Assembly: GCA_937124525.1 (NCBI GenBank)
Contig: CAKZLA010000530.1
Span: 1-13,334 of the forward strand
Length of the DNA stretch: 13,334 nt
Direction of reading: 5' to 3'
From: an uncultured Desulfobacterium sp.
GTDB lineage: Bacteria > Desulfobacterota > Desulfobacteria > Desulfobacterales > Desulfobacteraceae
The notes below the pieces were generated by a model that searched no databases, was not told the DNA's origin, and saw only the letters and a program-made list of their open reading frames with translations. This document shows, piece after piece, positions 1 to 6,772 of this stretch. The position numbers and the translations under genes were made by a program. Numbering within the stretch: the stretch's first letter is position 1; the number at the start of each line of letters is the position of its first letter.

Positions 1-303
1 GTTTACGGGAAATCTGCCTTGCAAGCGCTGGGGCTGTGGCAGGATCTGGCGCCACATGTTGCCCAGACCGATAATGTCCGCGCGGCACTGGCTTTGGTCG
101 CGACTGGCGAAGCGCCCTATGGCATTGTCTATGCAACCGATGCGGTGGCCGAAGACAATGTTGCCGTGATTGGTGCGTTCCCGGCTGACACCTATCCACC
201 GATCATCTATCCCCTGGCCCTGATTTTATTTACCATGTTTGTGGGACTCTATCCGGCCATCCATGCCGCCGGGATATCCCCTTCAAATGCCATGAAAAAA
301 TAA
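1..303 (+). CDS. Chimeric partial ORF: ModA C-terminal segment joined to the C-terminus of an FtsX/MacB-type ABC permease
   Basis: The frame is open from base 1, so the start lies outside the window, and it ends at TAA 301-303. About the first 70 residues resemble the C-terminal lobe of the periplasmic molybdate-binding protein ModA: VYGKSALQALGLW, then QTDNVRAALALVATGEAPYG, IVYATDAVAEDNV and FPADTYPPIIYP. The last 28 or so residues (LALILFTMFVGLYPAIHAAG, then ISPSNAMKK) match the final transmembrane helix and tail of FtsX/MacB/LolC-type permeases, which end in 'GLYPA..AA...P..A'. The switch falls near base 213. Alanine codons change across it: GCG is commonest before, and all five after are GCC, as in the rest of the window. 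The ATPase that follows at 338 fits the permease half and not ModA. I infer that the native gene is the permease and that the ModA segment was joined by recombination or misassembly. Confidence 0.75.
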   Translation, partial: VYGKSALQALGLWQDLAPHVAQTDNVRAALALVATGEAPYGIVYATDAVAEDNVAVIGAFPADTYPPIIYPLALILFTMFVGLYPAIHAAGISPSNAMKK

Positions 304-337
304 AAATCCAACATGCTCGGAAAAAACGAGGCACAAA

Positions 338-1027
338 ATGTCAGACATTATCATCAATGCGGAGAATCTGAAAAAAACCTATAAAACCGGAATGGTGGAG
401 GTGCGCGCCCTTGTTGGGGTTAATTTCAAGGTCAAGCGCAAGGAGTTTACAGCCGTTGCTGGGCCATCCGGGTCTGGGAAAACCACCCTCCTGAACCTTA
501 TCAGTGGCCTGGATACCCCCACCTCGGGCAGCGTTCAATTAAATGAAAAAGAGATCAGCCGGATGAGCGGTGCCGAGCTGGGGGATTTTCGGCGGGACCA
601 CATCGGTTTTATCTTCCAGTCCTACAATCTGATTCCGGTTTTGACGGTTACAGAGAACATTGAATATATCATGCTTCTCCAGGGCGTGGAGAAAAAAGAA
701 CGCCACCGCCGGGTGATAAAAATACTCAACGAGGTGGGGCTTGAGGGCATGGAAAATCGTAAACCCATTGAACTGTCCGGTGGCCAGCAGCAGCGGGTTG
801 CCATTGCCAGAGCCATTGTAAGCAGACCCGATATTATCCTGGCAGATGAACCCACAGCCAATTTGGATTCAAAAACAGGCAGCGACCTTCTGGAAATCAT
901 GCAAAAGCTCAACGAAAAATGGGGGATGACCTTTGTCTTTTCCACCCATGATCACATGATCATGGACCATGCCAAACGGCTGGTCAGTATCCATGATGGA
1001 CGTATCGAAAAAGATGAGATACGGTAA
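338..1027 (+). CDS. ABC transporter ATP-binding protein, LolD/MacB (lipoprotein-release/efflux) type
   Basis: This 229-residue cytoplasmic ATPase is the usual length for LolD/MacB-N/FtsE-like subunits. Visible motifs are Walker A GPSGSGKTT (residues 42-50), a Q-loop in FIFQSYNLIPVLTVTEN, the signature LSGGQQQRVAIARA (about 146-159), Walker B IILADEPTANLDS (about 167-179) and the H-loop STHD (about 203). The long 'SYNLIPVLTVTEN' segment and the 'DEPTANLDS' box are typical of this subfamily, which works with FtsX-domain permeases as mechanotransmission machines (LolCDE, MacAB) rather than importers. A GAGG Shine-Dalgarno sequence at 328-331 supports the ATG at 338. The gene starts 34 bases after a permease C-terminus, which fits a permease-ATPase operon. 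Substrate cannot be judged because most of the permease is missing. Confidence 0.9.
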   Translation: MSDIIINAENLKKTYKTGMVEVRALVGVNFKVKRKEFTAVAGPSGSGKTTLLNLISGLDTPTSGSVQLNEKEISRMSGAELGDFRRDHIGFIFQSYNLIPVLTVTENIEYIMLLQGVEKKERHRRVIKILNEVGLEGMENRKPIELSGGQQQRVAIARAIVSRPDIILADEPTANLDSKTGSDLLEIMQKLNEKWGMTFVFSTHDHMIMDHAKRLVSIHDGRIEKDEIR

Positions 1028-1053
1028 CTCGATAGTATAGGACTTTACAATTT

Positions 1054-1082
1054 TTGATACAGAACAAATCCCATGCAATTAT
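1054..1082 (+). promoter_or_regulatory. Possible sigma-70-type promoter ahead of the outer-membrane protein gene
   Basis: TTGATA (1054-1059), a 17-base spacer and AATTAT (1077-1082) resemble -35 and -10 boxes. They would give a leader of roughly 170 bases before the ATG at 1262. This is pattern matching only, with no transcript evidence. Confidence 0.25.
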
Positions 1083-1116
1083 GACCTGAAATAAAATATC
1101 GAGCCAGATAGAAGCC

Positions 1117-1129
1117 CGCCCAAAGGGCG
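1117..1129 (+). other. Small GC-rich hairpin in the leader between the ATPase and outer-membrane protein genes
   Basis: CGCCC-AAA-GGGCG forms a 5-bp stem with a three-base loop. No T-tract follows, so it is not a convincing intrinsic terminator. It lies 90 bases after the ATPase stop and could be a weak transcript-end or leader structure. Confidence 0.3.
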
Positions 1130-1163
1130 CTAATTCAATGATCCCGTTTCTGGCGTTTCATCA

Positions 1164-1236
1164 CAACACCGGCCATTTGAACAAGTTCAGGGATCAACGG
1201 TGTCAGACCAGTCCCCTCCACCGTGGGCCGGTGTTG
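1164..1236 (+). repeat. Long-range 11-bp inverted repeat in the leader of the outer-membrane protein gene
   Basis: CAACACCGGCC (1164-1174) is perfectly complementary to GGCCGGTGTTG (1226-1236). The 51-base interval contains a second small inverted repeat, TGAAC (1178-1182) with GTTCA (1185-1189). The right arm ends 25 bases before the ATG and 11 bases before the Shine-Dalgarno sequence at 1248-1252. In RNA this could fold into a branched stem close to the ribosome-binding site. It matches no riboswitch class I know, so any regulatory role is inference. Confidence 0.4.
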
Positions 1237-1261
1237 AAACAAACTCCGAGGGAAAGTCAAC

Positions 1262-2551
1262 ATGAAACATCCTATACGGATATGGGCCTTGATGATGTCT
1301 GTTCTTCTTATGCCCCCCGTCCCCCTGCTCCATGGCAATGAGACCCCACCGCCGCCGTCACTGACCGGCTATCTCAAATCCACAATAATGGTTCAGCAAT
1401 TTGCACCCAATACGGTTCTACCACCCCTGAAAGATGACAAAACCTACAGCATGCTTCAGAGTCAATTGCGGGTGCGACTGTTCCATGAGCCCTCCGATAC
1501 TTTCTCATTTGAAACCGCCTATGCCATATCACCCACGGCAACCGCTCCTTCTCTCATTGCAGCCCAGGGCTTCATCAATCCCCGGGAAAACGCCTATCGC
1601 ATGTATGACTTTGACGACAAACTCCAGGAGAACACCCCCAGGGATCTGTCGTTGTTCCAGAATCTGGATCGATGTAACATCAATTTTTTCTTTCCATCTG
1701 CCGACCTTTATTTAGGTCGCCAGGCCATTGCCTTTGGCAGCGGGAAATTTATTAATCCCACGGATATTTTTTCCCCCTTTCTGTTTCAGGATCTCAACAA
1801 GGAGCACAAAACCGGTGTGGATGCCCTGCGATTAACACTGCCCACCGGAGATCTCAATGAGATTGACCTGGGAGTGGTCCTTGGAAAAGACGGAAAAATG
1901 GACAACAACGCCGTTTTTATCCGCACACGTATCTATTTTTTAAATACGGATTTTTCCTTTATGGTCATGGATTTTAAGAATAATCTGATGCTGGGATTTG
2001 ACATGACCCGGTCCATATCGCAGGCGGGGTTCTGGCTGGAAGCGGCCCATGTCTTTGCCGGTCAATTTGATCACCCCATTAAAGACGAGGATTATTTCCG
2101 TCTGGTCAGCGGGTTTGATTTCAATTTTCCTGATAACACATATTTCTTTGTGGAATACCACTATAACTCCCCTGGAACAAAGGCAGAAGACGACTATATC
2201 ACCCATACCACAGACACCATCAATCCATTTACGGGTAACACGACATTAAAAACCGCCTATGCCGACGGCGGAACTTACCTCATGGGAAAACATTACCTCA
2301 TTCCCGGAATTACCTATGAATTTACCCCGCTTTTTTCCGGCACCCTGCACAGCCTGATAAACCTCACAGATCTTTCGACTTACATGGGGGTCAGTGTGGA
2401 GTACAGTTTAAGGCAGGATTTTTTCCTGGAAACAGGGGGATTTCTGGCCCTGGGGGATCAAGCTGACATGGAAGGGGCCACATTGACCCCACATTCAGAA
2501 TTCGGTCTTTATTCCAATATGATCTATGCCGGCCTTCGTGTCTACTTCTGA
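1262..2551 (+). CDS. Predicted outer-membrane beta-barrel protein (porin-like)
   Basis: This 429-residue protein starts with a signal peptide (positively charged MKHPIRIW, hydrophobic ALMMSVLLMPPVPLL, then polar HGNET) followed by a short proline run. The rest is rich in alternating hydrophobic/polar strands with many Tyr, Phe and Gly residues, for example FSFETAYAIS, FFVEYHYN and LINLTDLSTYMGVSVEYSL. It ends in GLRVYF. A C-terminal Phe with aromatic residues at alternating positions is the usual BAM recognition signal of outer-membrane barrels. I cannot assign it to a named porin family; an alginate-export-like or other substrate-specific barrel is possible. A GAGGG sequence at 1248-1252 supports the start. 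It lies 226 bases upstream of an ABC importer binding-protein gene on the same strand, so it may be the outer-membrane entry for that importer's ligand. That link is inferred from position only. Confidence 0.8.
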   Translation: MKHPIRIWALMMSVLLMPPVPLLHGNETPPPPSLTGYLKSTIMVQQFAPNTVLPPLKDDKTYSMLQSQLRVRLFHEPSDTFSFETAYAISPTATAPSLIAAQGFINPRENAYRMYDFDDKLQENTPRDLSLFQNLDRCNINFFFPSADLYLGRQAIAFGSGKFINPTDIFSPFLFQDLNKEHKTGVDALRLTLPTGDLNEIDLGVVLGKDGKMDNNAVFIRTRIYFLNTDFSFMVMDFKNNLMLGFDMTRSISQAGFWLEAAHVFAGQFDHPIKDEDYFRLVSGFDFNFPDNTYFFVEYHYNSPGTKAEDDYITHTTDTINPFTGNTTLKTAYADGGTYLMGKHYLIPGITYEFTPLFSGTLHSLINLTDLSTYMGVSVEYSLRQDFFLETGGFLALGDQADMEGATLTPHSEFGLYSNMIYAGLRVYF

Positions 2552-2691
2552 CCGAGCATCCCATTCTGTCGGACCCACTCCGAACTTGATTCTTCTCCAG
2601 CCATTTTATGTCAGCGGCAGGAAAAACACATGAGCCATCAAAATCATAGACATTGCCTATGTCCTTGTAAAGAAGAATAGAAATTCGGTAT

Positions 2692-2718
2692 TTGACCTCA
2701 CCTTTGATTCCTTATAGA
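2692..2718 (+). promoter_or_regulatory. Possible promoter ahead of the sugar-type ABC importer operon
   Basis: TTGACC (2692-2697) is followed after 15 bases by TATAGA (2713-2718) in an increasingly AT-rich stretch (to about 2740) before the Shine-Dalgarno AAGGAG (2765-2770). The spacer is short; reading TAGATG (2715-2720) as the -10 box gives 17 bases. If real, the binding protein and the genes after it could be transcribed separately from the outer-membrane protein gene. Confidence 0.25.
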
Positions 2719-2777
2719 TGTTAAAATTTATATTCATACCATAATCAAACCATCACTTTTTTCAAAGGAGTCCATTC

Positions 2778-3770
2778 ATGTTACGACGTTTATTATTGAT
2801 TACACTATTGGTTCTCTTGATGTACGCCCCTGCATCAACGGCGGCAGATGTCGAAGCAAAAACCGGAACCGGAATGCACATCTGGTTTGACACAGGGGGA
2901 CCGGTGGGTGGTACATACAACACGGTGGTGTACAATGGGGCAAAAGCCGCAGCCAATGACATCGGTGCCAAAATCACCTTTGTCTATTCCGACTGGAGCC
3001 CGGAAAAAATGATAGAAAATTTCAAAAAAGCCATTGCCGCCAAGCCCACCGGCATTGTGGTCATGGGGCATCCAGGCGATGCCGCATACATGCCCTTTAT
3101 TAAGGAAGCACGTCAGGCCGGTATACGGGTGACCGCAGTGGATACACCGCTGCCAAAAAACCAGGCACAATTCCACGCCCAGGGATTTGGATATGTCGGT
3201 CCAGACGCTTATAACCAGGGCGTGAGCATGGCCAAAGAATGCATGATGCGATTCGGCCTTAAAAAAGGGGACCGGGCCTTTGTGTGGGGGTTGAAACGGC
3301 TGCCCACCCGGGGCCTTCGTGCAACGGCCATTCTGGATGTGTTTGACAAAGAGGGCATAACAGTGGATTATCTTGAAATTTCACCGGAAGTGGACAAGGA
3401 TCCCTCCCTTGGAGCACCCATAATCACTGGCTATCTGGCATCGCATCCGGATTGCAAAGCCATGGTCATTGATCATGGTGCACTCACCGCACAAATGGAA
3501 AATTTCCTGAGAACGGCCGGTGTAGCGCCTGATGGTGTTGATGTGGCTGGCTTCTCTCTCTCCCCGGCCACGGCCACAGCCATTGAAAAAGGATATGTTG
3601 ATCTCATCGGCGATGCCCAGCCTTTCTTATTGGGATACTTTTCCGTACTTCAGATTGCCCTGACTGAAAAATACGGTTTTTCCGGGCTGACCATTGACAC
3701 AGGGGGCGGATTTGTTGATGCTGACAACCTGTCACTCATTGCACCCCTGGCCAAAAAAGGGCTTCGATAA
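2778..3770 (+). CDS. Periplasmic substrate-binding protein of a sugar-type (CUT2/RbsB-like) ABC importer
   Basis: This 330-residue protein has a clear signal peptide (MLRRLLLITLLVLLMYAPAS, likely cleavage after TAA near residue 23). The fold matches the periplasmic-binding-protein-like family that includes RbsB, LsrB and FrcB. Visible elements are a first lobe with VYNGAKAAANDIGAKITFVY, the hinge region GIRVTAVDTPLP, a second lobe with CKAMVIDHGALTAQMENFL, and the C-terminal GGGFVDADNLSLIAPLAKKG characteristic of sugar-type binding proteins. The Asp-Arg pair that clamps ribose in RbsB appears here as Asp-Thr (VDTP), and the later Asp in 'GFD' is replaced by Ser (GFSLS). An Arg in TRGLR and a Gln in DAQPF line up with conserved ligand contacts. 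The ligand is therefore probably not ribose; these alignments were done by eye. AAGGAG at 2765-2770 supports the start. The ATPase and permease genes follow directly. Confidence 0.88.
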   Translation: MLRRLLLITLLVLLMYAPASTAADVEAKTGTGMHIWFDTGGPVGGTYNTVVYNGAKAAANDIGAKITFVYSDWSPEKMIENFKKAIAAKPTGIVVMGHPGDAAYMPFIKEARQAGIRVTAVDTPLPKNQAQFHAQGFGYVGPDAYNQGVSMAKECMMRFGLKKGDRAFVWGLKRLPTRGLRATAILDVFDKEGITVDYLEISPEVDKDPSLGAPIITGYLASHPDCKAMVIDHGALTAQMENFLRTAGVAPDGVDVAGFSLSPATATAIEKGYVDLIGDAQPFLLGYFSVLQIALTEKYGFSGLTIDTGGGFVDADNLSLIAPLAKKGLR

Positions 3771-3781
3771 CCGTATACCTT

Positions 3782-4525
3782 ATGACTCCCCTTATTGAGC
3801 TTTCTCAAATTACCAAGTCCTATGGCCATGTCTCCGCCTTAAAGGGCATTGACATGACACTCCATGAAAACGAAATTCTCGGCATCATTGGCGACAATGG
3901 TGCCGGGAAATCCACCCTGATCAAAATCCTTTCCGGGGTTGAAAAATTTGATTCAGGCCAGATGTTTTTCTCAGGCAGACCGATCTTATCTCCCACCTTT
4001 TCCGTAAGTACCGCACGAAAAATGGGCATTGAAACCGTGTTTCAGGATAAATCCCTGGGTGAATCCCAGTCCATCTGGCGTAACTTTTTCATGGGCCGTC
4101 ACCGGAAAAACGCACTGGGTTTTATTCGTGTGCGACATGAAAAAAAAGAGGCCATGCGGGTACTCACAAAAATCCTTGGAATGGATGGTGTCGGTATATC
4201 CCCGGAGGTACCGGTATCGGTTCTTTCCGGTGGTGAAAGGCAAGGCCTTGCCATTGGCAGGGCCATGTATTTTGATGCCCGGGTGGTCATTATGGATGAG
4301 CCCACCACCGCCCTTGCCGTGAGAGAGGTGGGCAAGGTGCTGGGCTTTGTTAAAACACTGAAAAAAAGAGGCAAATCCGGTATTTTTATCTCCCACAACC
4401 TGCACCATGTCCATGAAGTGGCAGATCGATTCCTGTTTATCCAACACGGTAAGGTTATGTCTGAGGTGCATCGAAAAGATGCCTCACCAGAGATTCTTAT
4501 CGAAACATTGATGAAGTGTTCCTGA
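3782..4525 (+). CDS. Single-domain ATPase of a sugar-type ABC importer (FrcA/RbsA-N like)
   Basis: This 247-residue ATPase has Walker A GDNGAGKST (residues 37-45), a Q-loop in ETVFQDKSLGESQSIWRNFF, the signature LSGGERQGLAIGRAM (about 148-162), Walker B VVIMDEPTTAL (about 168-178) and the H-loop FISHNLHH (His about 204). 'GDNGAGKST' and an LSGGE signature are typical of the CUT2 class. Classical RbsA/MglA/XylG proteins are tandem duplications of about 500 residues. This one is a single domain, as in the fructose ATPase FrcA, and presumably acts as a homodimer. It starts 11 bases after the binding-protein stop with little Shine-Dalgarno complementarity, so translation is probably coupled. It ends one base before the permease ATG. 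Confidence 0.92.
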   Translation: MTPLIELSQITKSYGHVSALKGIDMTLHENEILGIIGDNGAGKSTLIKILSGVEKFDSGQMFFSGRPILSPTFSVSTARKMGIETVFQDKSLGESQSIWRNFFMGRHRKNALGFIRVRHEKKEAMRVLTKILGMDGVGISPEVPVSVLSGGERQGLAIGRAMYFDARVVIMDEPTTALAVREVGKVLGFVKTLKKRGKSGIFISHNLHHVHEVADRFLFIQHGKVMSEVHRKDASPEILIETLMKCS

Positions 4526-4526
4526 C

Positions 4527-5495
4527 ATGCCACCTTTACCCGATTTCATAAAATTCAATTCCCTGCAGTGGGCAATTTCCATTATTTTTATTATTCTGCT
4601 GTTGTCCTTTATGGCGCTTGCCCCCCATACCTTTCTGCACTCCAGAATTTATATTGCCTATCTTTCCACCATCCCCTTTGCCGGAATGATCGCCGTTGCC
4701 ATGACCCTTGTGGTGATCACAGGAGAAATAGACCTCTCCTTTCCATCGGTGATGGCCGCATGTGGATTTGCCCATGCAACCATCTATACAGCCACCGGCA
4801 GCCCTGCACTGGGGCTCCTGGCGGCCATGGCAACAGGGGCCGTGGCCGGGGCTCTCAATGGCCTTTTAGTGGTGGGCTTCGGGGTGCCGTCCATAATTGC
4901 AACCATCGGCACCCAATTTTTCTGGCGGGGGCTCACCATTTTGCTGGCAGGCGGCCTGGCCCTTAACATGGCTGAAATCAGGGACACTGCCTTTTATTTT
5001 GTGATGGTGGGGCGATGGTTTGGCTGGCTTCCGGCCCAGGCCGTGTGGTTTTTCCTGCTTACGGCCTTTTCCTGGCTTCTCTTGAACCGCCATGTTTTTG
5101 GCGACCACATCCGGTTCTGTGGAGACAATGCAGCTGCAGCAAGGATGATGGGAATTCCTGTTGCCCGGGTCCGGGTTGGCGTCTTTGTGTTCATGGGTAT
5201 GGTAACAGGGCTTTCCGGAACCATGGTATGTATGGAAATGGCCAGTTGGTGGCCCACCCAGGGAGAAGGATATATGCTGCTGGTTTTTGCAGCGGTATTT
5301 GTGGGGGGCACCTCTGTTTTTGGTGGAAAGGGAACCATTTACGGCACACTCATCGGTGCTGTCATCATCGGCATGATCGAGGCCGGAATTATCAGCTGTG
5401 GACTGTCCGGACTCTGGACGCGCATGGTCTATGGCATCGTCATTATGGTTTCCGTTTCCTGCCACGCTGCTTTAACAAAATATTCAAAAGGATAA
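4527..5495 (+). CDS. Inner-membrane permease of a sugar-type ABC importer (RbsC/FrcC family)
   Basis: This 322-residue, very hydrophobic protein has about 8-10 predicted membrane segments, beginning with WAISIIFIILLLSFMALAP. Family hallmarks include MIAVAMTLVVITGEIDLSFP (compare 'ALGMTFVIITGGIDLSVG' in RbsC-like permeases), GLLVVGFGVPSIIATIGTQF, a coupling segment FCGDNAAAARMMGIPVARVR, and FVGGTSVFGGKGTIYGTLIG near the C-terminus. Length is normal for the family. Only one base separates it from the ATPase stop, and the next gene begins two bases after its own stop, so the genes are almost certainly co-transcribed and translationally coupled. Only one permease gene is present, so a homodimeric channel is expected. 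Confidence 0.93.
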   Translation: MPPLPDFIKFNSLQWAISIIFIILLLSFMALAPHTFLHSRIYIAYLSTIPFAGMIAVAMTLVVITGEIDLSFPSVMAACGFAHATIYTATGSPALGLLAAMATGAVAGALNGLLVVGFGVPSIIATIGTQFFWRGLTILLAGGLALNMAEIRDTAFYFVMVGRWFGWLPAQAVWFFLLTAFSWLLLNRHVFGDHIRFCGDNAAAARMMGIPVARVRVGVFVFMGMVTGLSGTMVCMEMASWWPTQGEGYMLLVFAAVFVGGTSVFGGKGTIYGTLIGAVIIGMIEAGIISCGLSGLWTRMVYGIVIMVSVSCHAALTKYSKG

Positions 5496-5497
5496 GT

Positions 5498-6652
5498 ATG
5501 AAAACCACACACCCGGAAGTCCTTGAAGCCATCAAACCCTTTGGTCGACTGTCTGAACTCTGCCTGGCATATCTTGCAGAAGCACCGGAGCAGGGGATAA
5601 AGGTGGCCGGCATTTATTGCACGTTTGCACCGGAAGAAATCGTTCGAGCCGCCGGTATGATCCCCGTTTCTTTGTGCGGGAAAGATGAAAGACCTATTTC
5701 AGCGGCGGAAAAAGACCTGCCAGCAGCTCTCTGCCCGTTGATCAAATCCAGCTATGGCTTTGCCATCTCCGACACCTGTCCCTATTTTCATGCAGCGGAC
5801 ATCATTATTGGAGAGACCACCTGTGACGGCAAGAAAAAAATGTTTGAACTCATGGGCAGGATCAAACCGGTTCATGTGATGCAGCTACCCTATGCTGCAG
5901 ATAACACGTCGGCAAAGGTTTTTTGGCGGGCCGAGGTTAAACGGTTAAAAACCTTTATAGAGGAGCAGACGGGAAACCGTATCATTGATGAGGCCCTTGC
6001 AGAACAGATTGATCTGCTTAATCTGCGTAACGAAAAACTCATGGCTATCTCAAATTCAATGGCATCCGCCACCCCTCCCATGAACGGCAGAGAACTTCTC
6101 ATGATCATGGAATCACGAAATGTGGCCCCGGATATTAAAAAATATAACCAGTTGCTTGATAAACTGCTGGAAACCATTTCAGGACTTGAACCTGAACTGC
6201 CATTAAAAAAATCCGGCCCACGAATTCTCATCACCGGTTGCCCCATGGGTTCAGGTTCAGACAAAGTGCTGAAAATCACAGAAGAACTGGGAGCAATTGT
6301 TGTTGTCCAGGAGCATTGCAGCAGCCTGAAAAGCATCTTTCGCCACACCGAAAAAAAAGACCACCTGGTGGATAGTCTGGCAGATCACTACCTTGAAACG
6401 CCCTGCGCCTGTATGAGTCCCAACACCAGGCGGCTGGAGTATCTGCTCACCTTAATTGATCAATTTCATGTGGATGGGGTGATTGATGCAACCCTGGAGA
6501 ACTGCCAGCCATATACGGTGGAGCATGTTACCGTGGAGAGAGAAATCGAAACCCGGGCAGGGATTCCGGTGCTTCACATCAACACCGGATATACACCGTC
6601 GGACACGGAGCAGATCCGCGTGCGGGTGGAAGCCTTTCTGGAGATGCTGTAA
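5498..6652 (+). CDS. YjiM-like double-cubane-cluster / 2-hydroxyacyl-CoA dehydratase-family (HgdB-like) protein
   Basis: The 384-residue product closely resembles E. coli YjiM, as recalled, in length and motifs: GIYCTFAPEEIVRAAG, LCPLIKSSYGFA, GETTCDGKKKMFELM, KPVHVMQLP, ILITGCPMGSG, CACMSPNTRR and a C-terminal EAFLEML. Cysteines lie at 22, 41, 60, 79, 94, 109, 248, 274, 303, 305 and 336. Those from 41 on fall in family-conserved blocks and include the likely ligands of an iron-sulfur cluster. Characterised relatives carry either [4Fe-4S] clusters (2-hydroxyacyl-CoA dehydratases) or a double-cubane [8Fe-9S] cluster that reduces small substrates after ATP-driven electron injection by a partner reductase. 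No such partner gene is in the window. The start at 5498 is preferred over upstream in-frame positions because those overlap the permease; AAGGA at 5487-5491 supports it. Position at the end of an importer operon suggests that it acts on the imported compound, which is inference. Confidence 0.88.
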   Translation: MKTTHPEVLEAIKPFGRLSELCLAYLAEAPEQGIKVAGIYCTFAPEEIVRAAGMIPVSLCGKDERPISAAEKDLPAALCPLIKSSYGFAISDTCPYFHAADIIIGETTCDGKKKMFELMGRIKPVHVMQLPYAADNTSAKVFWRAEVKRLKTFIEEQTGNRIIDEALAEQIDLLNLRNEKLMAISNSMASATPPMNGRELLMIMESRNVAPDIKKYNQLLDKLLETISGLEPELPLKKSGPRILITGCPMGSGSDKVLKITEELGAIVVVQEHCSSLKSIFRHTEKKDHLVDSLADHYLETPCACMSPNTRRLEYLLTLIDQFHVDGVIDATLENCQPYTVEHVTVEREIETRAGIPVLHINTGYTPSDTEQIRVRVEAFLEML

Positions 6653-6772
6653 TCGGTAACGATCCTTACACCTGCTTATGACATTTGTCCCCAAGGCCGC
6701 ACAGGCAATGGAGCTTCAAACCCGGTCAGCAAAGTGCTACCCGCAAAGCTCGAAAGATTTAAAACTGTCCCT

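Noticed and set aside
1117..1129. Intrinsic terminator after the LolD-like gene
   Set aside because: The 5-bp stem is not followed by a run of T residues, so it is recorded only as a small hairpin.
1083..1261. Known riboswitch class (cobalamin, molybdenum cofactor, TPP)
   Set aside because: None of the conserved core motifs of these classes was found. Only non-specific inverted repeats are visible.
4866..5465. Minus-strand open frame of about 200 codons opposite the sugar-type permease
   Set aside because: It is rich in His, Pro and Asn, as expected of an antisense frame of a membrane protein gene, and has no recognisable domain.
5015..5497. Upstream in-frame extension of the YjiM-like reading frame inside the permease gene
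   Set aside because: The extension overlaps the RbsC-type permease in another frame and reads as a shadow of it. The ATG at 5498 has a Shine-Dalgarno sequence and gives the family's usual length.
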